Assembly: GCA_934417455.1 (NCBI GenBank)
Contig: CAKRWK010000031.1
Coordinates: 1-9,296, forward strand
Source: an uncultured Eubacteriales bacterium
GTDB lineage: Bacteria; Bacillota; Clostridia; Oscillospirales; CAG-272
Length of the DNA stretch: 9,296 bases
Direction of reading: 5' to 3'
The notes below the pieces were generated by a model, which did no database searches, was not told the DNA's origin, and saw only the letters and a list, made by a program, of their open reading frames with translations. A program made the translations under genes and the position numbers. This document shows positions 1 to 7,049 of the stretch, piece after piece. Numbering within the stretch: the stretch's first letter is position 1; every line of letters starts with the position of its first letter.

Positions 1-1788
1 GTCATCCGCCACAAGAATGTTCTTCCCCGCAAGCGACGTTGTCGCTTGCGGGTCTGCCGCGGCAGACGTCGGACGGGATACATCTTCCCGCAGAGGCAAC
101 ATGACGGTAAAAGTCGTACCCTCACCCTGCCGGCTGGCGACGGAAATAGTCCCATGCAAAAGCTCTATCAGGTTTTGCACGATGGACAACCCGAGTCCAA
201 CACCGCTGCATTCAGCGGTGACCGAAGTATCTTCCCTGGCAAACGGCTCATACATGTGTTTTTGAAATTCCGCACTCATGCCTATTCCCGTATCGGAAAT
301 GACAAACACGACATTGGCCACGCCGTCGGAAGAACCGGTTTCCCGACAGGAAAAGTGAATTTTTCCGTGTTTCTTATTGTACTTGACGGCATTGCCCAAA
401 AGGTTCATAAGGATTCTTTTGAGCATCAGCGGCTGTCCCGTAAAGCAGTCCTGCGGAAGATGCCGTTCTTCCTCGTCGAGCAGAATACCGCGCTCTGCCG
501 CCACCTCCGTCATCACGGTTTTGACCTCGTCCAAAAGCGGAGACAAGAGGAAAGATTCCGGCGGCGGCAGGGATTCTCCCGTTCCCGACGTTTTCATATC
601 GAGAACATCGTTGACAAGGTCGAGAAGAAGTCCCGAAGCGTCTCGGATTTTTTTGCGACACTCGGTCTGTTTTTCTTTATCGTCAGCATAATAGTCCGCA
701 ATGTCAAGCATACCACGAATGCCGTTGATGGGCGTACGTAAGTCATGACTCATGCGTCGCAGAAAGTCTGCCTTCACCTCGTTGGCACGGATGGCATCCC
801 CTGCCAGCTTATCCATTTCTTCGCTGTATCGAAGACGGGCAGCTTCCCCCGCTTTTGCCTGCACCTCCTTATTTCTCTGAAGAAACCACAGGACAGTGCC
901 GACCAACACAAAATAAAATACCAACACATAAGAAAGCATGGCAGAGCGATTACGCATGACGTCGTAAGATGGCAAAAACACATAGAAAAACACACCGTCT
1001 CCCTTGCCACGCATGGTGTAATAAACGTCACCGTTAAAATGCACGGTAAAAAGTGTGCCAAATGTGAATTCTCCGCGTGCCGAACTGACAAGAGGGCAAT
1101 CTTCCGCCGCTATACCGTTCCATTCCGTACGGTTGGAACCGATGACGGTCACACCGTCCGTTACGGCCACAATACCGTTCACGTCGAAATTATACCCGTC
1201 AAGCAGGGTTCTGACAGACAGACGGGTACCTGTCACATTTTCCGCCGTCTGACGGACGTAGCCGAAAATCAGTCCGGATACGCCGTCGGTACGGGCGGTA
1301 ACCGCAAAATCGTAATAATATCCGTCTCCCGGGGTGTAACGCTCCGTGTGAATTCTTTGCGGCGCCGATGCCGATACCCGGATCAGTGTGTCCCGCCAAT
1401 CATCAAAGTCCGAGCCGTCCGACGTATACACACAGTGCGTACCGGCCGCATTGTCCGTCACAATCAGTCCCGTCATGCGCTGATTTTCTAGGTATGTGCG
1501 GATTTTGTCTTTATCCGTCAAATCTTCCGCGGAAAAATCCCGGCGCAATTCCTGTACTTTGTCCGCCGTGCGGATAAGGCTCTTCGTTTCCTCCTCGGCC
1601 GCCACATTGTCATATCGGATGCACTGTTCCTCCATGTACGAGAGCACCTGTCGCATCCGTTCTCCGGCTTTTCTCCGACAGTACGCCGTACCGATGCCGA
1701 GCACGGTGCCCGTCACGACCGCGCCGCCGACGATGAGAAGAAAAACCGGCAGACGCAAACGTCGGAAGATGTTCTTTATTTTGCCCAT
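1..1788 (-). CDS. Membrane-bound hybrid sensor histidine kinase (3' end cut off by window edge)
   Basis: Autophosphorylating sensor kinase of a two-component phosphorelay in the cytoplasmic membrane; 596 residues are visible and the reading frame leaves the window without a stop. One membrane segment lies at about residues 15-36. An extracytoplasmic sensor region of about 245 residues follows, in size and two-lobed layout like a double Cache domain (inference). A second membrane segment lies at about 283-303, followed by a charged helical linker. The HisKA phosphoacceptor is H348 in MSHDLRTPING. The ATPase domain has an N-box with N462 and N466, a G1 box DTGIGM from D499 and a G2 box GVGLGL at 529-534. 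A linker at about 568-587 leads to KNILVADD (589-596), the first strand and acidic pair of a receiver. The phosphoacceptor Asp of that receiver, and any Hpt domain, lie outside. Start: ATG with GGAGG at 1796-1800, 7 bases upstream. It overlaps the end of the binding-protein gene by 13 bases, suggesting coupled translation and a shared function. Confidence 0.95.
   Translation of the reverse strand, partial: MGKIKNIFRRLRLPVFLLIVGGAVVTGTVLGIGTAYCRRKAGERMRQVLSYMEEQCIRYDNVAAEEETKSLIRTADKVQELRRDFSAEDLTDKDKIRTYLENQRMTGLIVTDNAAGTHCVYTSDGSDFDDWRDTLIRVSASAPQRIHTERYTPGDGYYYDFAVTARTDGVSGLIFGYVRQTAENVTGTRLSVRTLLDGYNFDVNGIVAVTDGVTVIGSNRTEWNGIAAEDCPLVSSARGEFTFGTLFTVHFNGDVYYTMRGKGDGVFFYVFLPSYDVMRNRSAMLSYVLVFYFVLVGTVLWFLQRNKEVQAKAGEAARLRYSEEMDKLAGDAIRANEVKADFLRRMSHDLRTPINGIRGMLDIADYYADDKEKQTECRKKIRDASGLLLDLVNDVLDMKTSGTGESLPPPESFLLSPLLDEVKTVMTEVAAERGILLDEEERHLPQDCFTGQPLMLKRILMNLLGNAVKYNKKHGKIHFSCRETGSSDGVANVVFVISDTGIGMSAEFQKHMYEPFAREDTSVTAECSGVGLGLSIVQNLIELLHGTISVASRQGEGTTFTVMLPLREDVSRPTSAAADPQATTSLAGKNILVADD
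26..66. repeat. Hairpin (12-base arms) plus adjacent 14-base palindrome inside the kinase gene
   Basis: Positions 26-37 (cccgcaagcgac) and 41-52 (gtcgcttgcggg) are perfect reverse complements around a 3-base loop (gtt). One base run later, 53-66 (tctgccgcggcaga) is a perfect self-complementary palindrome. Both lie in the codons of the low-complexity linker between the kinase ATPase domain and the receiver. Neither side has a T-tract, so this does not look like a terminator. It could be a small palindromic element inserted in frame, or chance in a linker of low constraint. Confidence 0.75.
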
Positions 1789-2579
1789 CCGTCGTCCTCC
1801 AGTGCAAAATCGGAGTCAATGCCGTAGGCACGCAGAATTTCCTGTGTGAAACCGTCGTTTTTCATTTCGTCAAGCGTTGCTTTGACTTTTCCGGCCATAA
1901 CGCCGTCGCCGTTTTTATCAAAGGCAACTCCGAGGTGAACGACAAGCAGATGTTCATCGAGAACGCGATAGTTTCCGGACGTATACCGCATATAGTCGCG
2001 GAAGGCCGTTTCGTGTCCGGCGATGGCGTCTACATAGCCTTTGCGAAGCGCGGCAAAGACATTTTTCATGTTTTCAAAACAATAAAGGTCGCGCAGGGGC
2101 GGAATCCGCTCATCCGTGCCGGAAGAAAAAATTTCGTCCGGTTTTGAGGTAGCCTGCACGGCCACGCGCCGCCCAGCCAGGTCGGAAAGCGTATGTATAT
2201 CGCTGTCCTCCGGGACAACAACCACCTGCCGGCTGTTCATATAGGGGCCTGCCCAGATATAGCGGTCTTCCCTGCCCGTCATGGAAAAACTGCCCCACAG
2301 GCAATCCACCTCGCCTGCGGCAAGAAGAATGTCCTTTTTCGTCCAGTCGATTCTGACAAATTCCACCCGATAACCGAGTCTACGGCAGACTTCCGTTGCG
2401 AGAGCAACGTCAATGCCGGCAAATTCGCCGTTTTCGTCCATATAAAAGAACGGGGCGTAATCGTCACTGCCGATGCGAAGGGGCGGCAGGTCTTCCCCGT
2501 CCGTCGCCGGCGGCTGTCCGCAGGACGGAAACATACAGAGAAACAGGCAAAAAAGCAGAAGGACGGAAAGGTACCGCAC
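1776..2579 (-). CDS. Solute-binding lipoprotein, type 2 periplasmic-binding fold (amino-acid-binding, SBP_bac_3 type)
   Basis: Extracellular lipid-anchored binding protein of 267 residues from the chosen start. Residues 1-20 form a lipoprotein signal peptide: Met-Arg, a Leu/Phe-rich core, then F-P-S-C with lipidated C20 (position -3 is Phe, so not an ideal lipobox). The binding domain spans about 34-255. Its family features include DYAPFFYMDENGEFAGIDV near 40-58, a VDCLWG strand, TGRED with R103 (the Arg that typically binds the ligand carboxylate in amino-acid-binding members), and AGPYM. Start choice: GTG at 2577-2579 has GGAGG 6 bases upstream. An ATG at 2621 would add 14 Arg/Ser-rich residues and overlap the preceding stop as ATGA but has no ribosome binding site. 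No permease or ATPase lies beside it; the downstream gene is a hybrid histidine kinase overlapping by 13 bases. A sensory role with that kinase is therefore inferred; import by a distant transporter is the alternative. The ligand is unknown. Confidence 0.92.
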   Translation of the reverse strand: MRYLSVLLLFCLFLCMFPSCGQPPATDGEDLPPLRIGSDDYAPFFYMDENGEFAGIDVALATEVCRRLGYRVEFVRIDWTKKDILLAAGEVDCLWGSFSMTGREDRYIWAGPYMNSRQVVVVPEDSDIHTLSDLAGRRVAVQATSKPDEIFSSGTDERIPPLRDLYCFENMKNVFAALRKGYVDAIAGHETAFRDYMRYTSGNYRVLDEHLLVVHLGVAFDKNGDGVMAGKVKATLDEMKNDGFTQEILRAYGIDSDFALEDDGWAK

Positions 2580-2583
2580 GCCG

Positions 2584-2592
2584 CTCCTCCCT
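2584..2592 (-). promoter_or_regulatory. Ribosome binding site deciding the lipoprotein start
   Basis: On the minus strand this reads AGGGAGGAG, ending 4 bases before a GTG at 2579, with the GGAGG core 6 bases away. It lies inside the longer version of the reading frame that begins at ATG 2621. It supports the internal GTG start, which also gives a compact 20-residue lipoprotein signal peptide. Confidence 0.6.
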
Positions 2593-2617
2593 CTTGCCGT
2601 ACGGCTTCCCGAGCGGC

Positions 2618-4579
2618 TCATCCGGCATCACCCGCGCCGGCATCGACCGACGAAAACGTCTTCCAGAGAGCGGCGTCCGGAATCTGCCGGTACACAGCGC
2701 CGAGCGCACCGACAAGCATGGGAGAAAAGGCACCGCATGCGCCGTCGCGAATCATGCGCATGGCAATCTCCGGCGTCATGGCTTTGCGGTAAGGACGGTC
2801 GCTCGTCAGCGCGTCAAAGGTATCGGCAATCGACACCACCTGCGCCGCAAGCGGAATTTCGTCGCCGCGAAGGCCGTCGGGGTATCCGCCGCCGTCGTAA
2901 CGTTCATGATGCCAGCGGCAAATCTGATACACCCACCGGAAAAGCGGTTCGTCCCGGAACTCTGGCAGCCGCTCTATCATATCCGCGGCTATCAGGGGGT
3001 GTTTTTTCACCTCTTCATATTCCTCTGCGGAAAGCGCGCCGGGTTTCCGAAGAATTTTTCGCTTGATGCCGACCTCTCCGATGTCGTGCATCATGGACGC
3101 CTTGCATATCAGGCTCACGTCACGACTGTCAAAACGGTACATATCCCCTTCTTTCGCCAATTGCTCGAGAAGCAGCCGCGTAATTTCACGGATACGGAAC
3201 ACGGGGGCTCCGACCGTTCCGCACCGATAGGATTCCAGTTGCGCCATCAGACCGAAAAGGAAGTTTCCGTTGCGGTCGCGCTCCGTCATTTCCGTAGTAA
3301 TCAAAGAAATAAGACGGCGCTGTTTTGCATATAAACGTACAACATTGTTTACACGACGGCGTACAATCCGTGCGTCAAAAGGGCGGCTGATGTAATCCGT
3401 CACGCCCATTTCATAGGCGCGTTTGACGGACACGTCGGACGTATCACCCGTGATGGTGACGACCGGAATGTCGTCAAGAAGACGCCGCTCCGACATATAT
3501 TCGAGCACGTCAAAACCGTCCGTCCCCGGCATGATGATGTCGAGAAGCACGATCGCCACGGCCGTGCCGTATTTTTCAAGGGTGGAAATACATTCCTCTC
3601 CGCCCGTTGCCGTCATAATACGAAAATCATCATGAAGAATACGGGCAAGAATTTCGCGGTTAATCTCCGCATCATCGACAATGAGAATCAGCTGTTTTTC
3701 GTTCTCGTCCGAGACGGGCGCGGTGTCCCTGTCCGTGACAAGTGTGTTTTTCCGCTGTTTGGCGCGGTACATGAGTTTATCCGCGCGGGCGACCGCTTCC
3801 TCCATAAGTTCGTCATGGCACATCGTTCCGCCGATACTGACCGACAAACGAAGACCGCCGTAATCTTTCACCTGCAAACCGTTGACCCGCCGGCAGATGT
3901 CCCGCAGCGTGTCGTAGAAAAGTTCGTCCGGTACGCCGGGCATGACAAGAAGAAATTCGTCTCCACCGAAGCGGACAAGTTTGTCCGTCTTGCGGATGTC
4001 TTTTTTCATTTCGGCCGTCACGGCGGCAAGAACGGCATCCCCCGCGCCGTGGCCGTAAATATCGTTATACAGTTTGAAATCATCAATGTCCATCATGGCC
4101 ACCCCGGCCACCGCGGCTTCGTGCCGCATCCGTTCTTCATAAAAGCGACGATTATAGGTGCCCGTCAGCACGTCACGGTAAAGTTCCTCATACCGTCCCG
4201 AAAGCTTGGTGAGAAGTCGGCTTTTTCCGTCAAAGTCGGCAATGCAGTCATCGTCGAGACGGTCAATCAACTCAAGAACAGATGGTTTTCCGTCCACTTC
4301 CACATACCGCGCCAATACCTGCCAGATTTCGTTTCCGACAAATTCAAGTTTGGTTTTCTGCGTTTTCTCCGACAGCGCCTGACAGGCCGCACACCGCTCG
4401 CACGCGCTGTGCGTTTCCCAGAATTTTTCACCGGGGATGGGCGTATGCGTTTTTCCATCGCCCACACAGATGTCTCCGAGCGTTCCGGCATCGAGAATAC
4501 GCGCCACGGTAAAAGTTTCCCGCAGATGACCGACGTATGTCTCGGCTTCTGTACCCGTCATGGATTCAAAGTCGTTCAT
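2618..4579 (-). CDS. Diguanylate cyclase / receiver / HD-GYP phosphodiesterase fusion protein
   Basis: Cytoplasmic 653-residue protein with no membrane segment, predicted to both make and degrade c-di-GMP. Residues 1-130 are a putative sensory module with a Cys cluster at C60, C63 and C66. The GGDEF domain (about 134-277) has DxLTGxYNRR at 136-145, DIDDFK at 164-169, an intact GGDEF at 205-209 and an RKTD inhibitory site at 196-199, exactly five residues upstream. The receiver (about 296-415) has acidic pair D302/D303, phosphoacceptor D347 and T377, but the usual conserved Lys is Arg (R399 in SRPF). The HD-GYP domain (about 455-640) has HD at 498-499, H527, HHE at 557-559, GYP at 565-567 and D586, so metal ligands are present. 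Start: ATG at 4579 with AGGAGG four bases upstream; an in-frame ATG at 4624 lacks a binding site. It precedes the lipoprotein and hybrid kinase genes, which makes its receiver a plausible phosphorelay target (inference). Confidence 0.95.
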   Translation of the reverse strand: MNDFESMTGTEAETYVGHLRETFTVARILDAGTLGDICVGDGKTHTPIPGEKFWETHSACERCAACQALSEKTQKTKLEFVGNEIWQVLARYVEVDGKPSVLELIDRLDDDCIADFDGKSRLLTKLSGRYEELYRDVLTGTYNRRFYEERMRHEAAVAGVAMMDIDDFKLYNDIYGHGAGDAVLAAVTAEMKKDIRKTDKLVRFGGDEFLLVMPGVPDELFYDTLRDICRRVNGLQVKDYGGLRLSVSIGGTMCHDELMEEAVARADKLMYRAKQRKNTLVTDRDTAPVSDENEKQLILIVDDAEINREILARILHDDFRIMTATGGEECISTLEKYGTAVAIVLLDIIMPGTDGFDVLEYMSERRLLDDIPVVTITGDTSDVSVKRAYEMGVTDYISRPFDARIVRRRVNNVVRLYAKQRRLISLITTEMTERDRNGNFLFGLMAQLESYRCGTVGAPVFRIREITRLLLEQLAKEGDMYRFDSRDVSLICKASMMHDIGEVGIKRKILRKPGALSAEEYEEVKKHPLIAADMIERLPEFRDEPLFRWVYQICRWHHERYDGGGYPDGLRGDEIPLAAQVVSIADTFDALTSDRPYRKAMTPEIAMRMIRDGACGAFSPMLVGALGAVYRQIPDAALWKTFSSVDAGAGDAG

Positions 4580-4582
4580 GTT

Positions 4583-4589
4583 ACCTCCT
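4583..4589 (-). promoter_or_regulatory. Strong ribosome binding site (AGGAGGT)
   Basis: The minus strand reads AGGAGGT then AAC before the ATG at 4579. It decides this start over the in-frame ATG 45 bases further upstream at 4624, which has no Shine-Dalgarno sequence in front of it. Confidence 0.85.
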
Positions 4590-4658
4590 GCATGCTTCCT
4601 CTGTCGAAAGTATCGTAGTGACATATCTGCATAATGTTCCGCATAGGTCTTGATGCAA

Positions 4659-4687
4659 AATATAAGAAATGTGAAGTGAAATTGAAA
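4659..4687 (-). promoter_or_regulatory. Weak sigma-A-like promoter candidate for the second cluster
   Basis: On the minus strand, TTTCAA (4687-4682) is separated by 17 bases from TATATT (4664-4659). The -10 matches TATAAT at five of six positions; the -35 matches TTGACA at only three. It lies in the AT-rich gap about 80 bases before the start codon of the GGDEF-receiver-HD-GYP gene. Spacing is ideal but the -35 is poor, so this is tentative. Confidence 0.3.
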
Positions 4688-4711
4688 AGCAAATGTAGCT
4701 TAATGCAATAT

Positions 4712-4763
4712 TTTACCGTACAAATGGAACATCTGTACGGTATTTTTGTAAACAAACGGTAAA
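4712..4763. terminator. Inverted-repeat cluster in the gap between clusters (possible terminator or attenuator)
   Basis: Positions 4715-4726 and 4730-4741 form a 12-base stem with a 3-base loop and one imperfect pair (G-U in minus-strand RNA). A second copy of acggta at 4756-4763 can pair with tttaccgt at 4712-4719, competing with that stem. The T-run (4743-4747) follows the stem on the plus strand, the wrong side for ending the minus-strand EAL transcript; no plus-strand gene needs a terminator here. It therefore may be a weak terminator, an attenuator-like structure or an operator. It begins right after the EAL stop codon. Confidence 0.35.
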
Positions 4764-7049
4764 TTATCCGCTCGGGAACGCGCTTTTCAGGAATTCGAGA
4801 TAACTCGCGTATTTCATCGGTTTGGCAAAGTAATATCCCTGAATCACGTCGCAACCGAGGGCTGCCATGCGGTCAAATTCTTCTTTTGAACTGACGCCTT
4901 CCTGAGTCACCTTGATACCGAGCGTGCGGACAAGGTCTATCACGCTCTTCAGAATGGCGTCATCCCGTTCGCCCGAAATTCCCTTTTCAAGGAAAGCCAT
5001 ATCCAGTTTGATTTCGTCCATCGGCAACTGTTTGAGCGGCGTGAAGGAAGAATATCCCGTGCCGAAGTCGTCAAGGGAACAGTAAAAGCCCGCCGCGTGA
5101 AGTTCGCCGACGATAAAGGAGAGGTATTCGTAGTTTTCATACGCGAAGCTTTCTGTAAATTCCAACGTGACAAAATTGTCGCGGATGCCGAATTTTTCCT
5201 TGATGCGTTTGTAGTAGGCCAGAAAATCGGGCTGTATCGCCGTCACGCGGGACACGTTGACGGAAATGGGATAGACCGTTTTTCTGTCGGCAATGCGTTC
5301 GGCGATGTTTTCGCAGGCGCGATAAAAGACGAACCGGTCCATCTTGCTGATAAAGCCGGTTTCTTCAAAAACTTTGAGGAAATCGCCGGGGCGTCGGTAG
5401 GTGCCTATCTGCGGGTCAAACCAACGCACGAGAATTTCGCTGCCGTCGAGCGTACCGGTGTGCATATTGTATTTCGGCTGATAGAACAGGTGAAATTCGC
5501 AGTTTTCGAGAGCGCGCTCCATGCGTCCCTCTATTTCCGCTTTCTGCATGTACGTCTCGCGCACGACGTCGCCGTAATAGTGATAAGAAGAGGCCGTCGC
5601 GTTCAGACACATATCGCGTACGGTAAGGGCTTTGTCCATGATGTGCCGCACGTTTTCGTCTTTTCCGCGCTCGATTTCGTAGATGTTGAAAGAGAGATTG
5701 ACGGTATATTTCTTGTCGTCAAGCGTTGCACCCTCCGTAACGAGTTTTTCGAGCACCGTCAGCCGGTCGGTCAGCGTTTTTCTGTCCTTGGTATGCAGAA
5801 GAAGCCAGAAATCGCCGCCGGAACCGTAGGCATATGTCTCTTCAAGCAAAAGCGACGTATGGCAGACGTTGCGCATATGCCGCAGAAGCGCATGCTCTGC
5901 GCCGGCGCCGAAATGCGTCACGATGAAATCGAAATTCGATACGCGCACAATCACGACGGAATAATTTGTCACGCGGTTTCGCTCAAGGATGGCCTTCATT
6001 TCCTTCTCGAATTTCAGCGTGGTGGGGCAGTCGAGCGCTTCATTCTCCAGCGCCAGGCTGGCCACGCGGCGATGGGCGTCTATCTGCCGTGCGACAAAGG
6101 AAATGCAAAGCACCGTCACCACAATGGAAAATACGAGAAGCGTACCCCATATGAGGCGCATCAGACGGTATCCGTCACCGTATACCGCCTCAGCGCGATA
6201 CAGCGAAAGAAGAAACAGCCCTCCTGCATTTCCCCCAAGCGGCCGCACCGTCAGAATATATTCTTCCGTTCCGACGCGCAGCGTGACCGCGCCTTCTTCC
6301 ATGTGGGAAATCATGCCGACAACTTCTTTGTATGTGTCACCGTCGGTCAGAAGCGTTTTTAAGATGCCTTCCGTCACGGTTTTTGTCCCGACGGAAAAAT
6401 CAGCCGTGTTTTCCACTCTGTCAAGGACATGGCCGTCCGCTTTGCAGAGCAGTGTGAAAGCGGAATTTTCCACCGATTCCGGCCTTGCGCCGTCCTCGCT
6501 GTCAGCAAACGCTGTGGCGAACATCAGGACGCTTCTGTCATAAACGCAAATAATTCTTTGCAAAACGTCGTTGTTTACTTCAGCAGACACGCCGACGGAC
6601 ATCAGAATATTTTCGTATTGAAAGACCTTCGACAATGCGTCGCCGCTTGCCGTCGCAAGGGCAGTAAGGTCGGGGTATTCCGTCGAAGGGGCGCCGCTCA
6701 TATGAAAGAGCGTTCCGTCCGAAATGTAGTAAAACGTTTTGAAAGATTCGTCCGTCATTGAACGGTAAGAGGCCTCGGCTGAAAGCCGCTCGTACAATGT
6801 TTCCTCATCCGTCACATCCGAAAGCGAAACGGCCAGACGGCGCATATCCGCCGTATAACCGTCGATTTGTTTCTGCAGGAGGAACGCCGTTTCCGACGTC
6901 GCAAACCGCGCCCGTTCCGCGGCCTGTCCTCTGACGCCGCCCGAATAATCCCGCCCGAGCGTCACAATGTTGATAATAAACAGGAGCGCGACGAAAAGAA
7001 CGGCGGCAAACGTCAGGTCTTTTCCGTGTTTTTTCAGAAAACTTTTCAT
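4764..7049 (-). CDS. Membrane-anchored c-di-GMP phosphodiesterase (degenerate GGDEF plus EAL domain)
   Basis: Predicted to hydrolyse c-di-GMP to pGpG at the inner face of the membrane in response to an outside signal; 761 residues. There is a membrane segment at about 12-33, an extracytoplasmic sensor region at 34-297, and a second membrane segment at about 298-320. A GGDEF-like domain (about 340-495) has the signature decayed to GGDFW at 411-415, so cyclase activity is unlikely. The EAL domain (about 500-755) starts its motif as EIL at 538-540 instead of EAL. It keeps the residues expected for catalysis in this family: E538, N598, E633, D660/D661 (DDFGTGYSS), K681, E717 and Q737 (QGYYFAKP). 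The decayed GGDEF domain may bind GTP as an allosteric input, as in some family members (inference). The ATG overlaps the signal peptidase stop as ATGA; the nearest GGAGG is 16 bases away, so translation is probably coupled. Confidence 0.95.
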   Translation of the reverse strand: MKSFLKKHGKDLTFAAVLFVALLFIINIVTLGRDYSGGVRGQAAERARFATSETAFLLQKQIDGYTADMRRLAVSLSDVTDEETLYERLSAEASYRSMTDESFKTFYYISDGTLFHMSGAPSTEYPDLTALATASGDALSKVFQYENILMSVGVSAEVNNDVLQRIICVYDRSVLMFATAFADSEDGARPESVENSAFTLLCKADGHVLDRVENTADFSVGTKTVTEGILKTLLTDGDTYKEVVGMISHMEEGAVTLRVGTEEYILTVRPLGGNAGGLFLLSLYRAEAVYGDGYRLMRLIWGTLLVFSIVVTVLCISFVARQIDAHRRVASLALENEALDCPTTLKFEKEMKAILERNRVTNYSVVIVRVSNFDFIVTHFGAGAEHALLRHMRNVCHTSLLLEETYAYGSGGDFWLLLHTKDRKTLTDRLTVLEKLVTEGATLDDKKYTVNLSFNIYEIERGKDENVRHIMDKALTVRDMCLNATASSYHYYGDVVRETYMQKAEIEGRMERALENCEFHLFYQPKYNMHTGTLDGSEILVRWFDPQIGTYRRPGDFLKVFEETGFISKMDRFVFYRACENIAERIADRKTVYPISVNVSRVTAIQPDFLAYYKRIKEKFGIRDNFVTLEFTESFAYENYEYLSFIVGELHAAGFYCSLDDFGTGYSSFTPLKQLPMDEIKLDMAFLEKGISGERDDAILKSVIDLVRTLGIKVTQEGVSSKEEFDRMAALGCDVIQGYYFAKPMKYASYLEFLKSAFPSG

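Noticed and set aside
26..52. Intrinsic terminator within the kinase gene
   Set aside because: The hairpin is strong but no T-tract follows on either strand and the kinase frame runs straight through it into receiver sequence.
46..1491. Two consecutive plus-strand open frames (231 and 248 codons)
   Set aside because: Both are antisense to the histidine kinase, whose H, N, G1 and G2 boxes read in order on the other strand.
2396..3334. Plus-strand open frame of 312 codons
   Set aside because: Antisense to the end of the HD-GYP gene and start of the lipoprotein gene; Arg-rich with no motif.
3632..4618. Plus-strand open frame of 328 codons
   Set aside because: Antisense shadow of the GGDEF-receiver-HD-GYP gene; composition is His/Arg-rich without recognisable motifs and it begins without a convincing ribosome binding site.
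4580..4763. c-di-GMP riboswitch in the gap between two c-di-GMP genes
   Set aside because: Looked for because of context, but the conserved GEMM-type core and tetraloop-receptor pattern are not present on the minus strand.
4576..4854. Minus-strand open frame of 92 codons spanning the gap
   Set aside because: It starts out of frame inside the EAL gene, has no ribosome binding site and reads through AT-rich non-coding sequence; it leaves the frame at the true GGDEF gene start.
5097..6362. Long plus-strand open frame of 421 codons
   Set aside because: It lies fully antisense to the EAL protein, whose domains and catalytic residues are clear. Its translation shows no domain, and long antisense frames are expected opposite GC-rich coding DNA.
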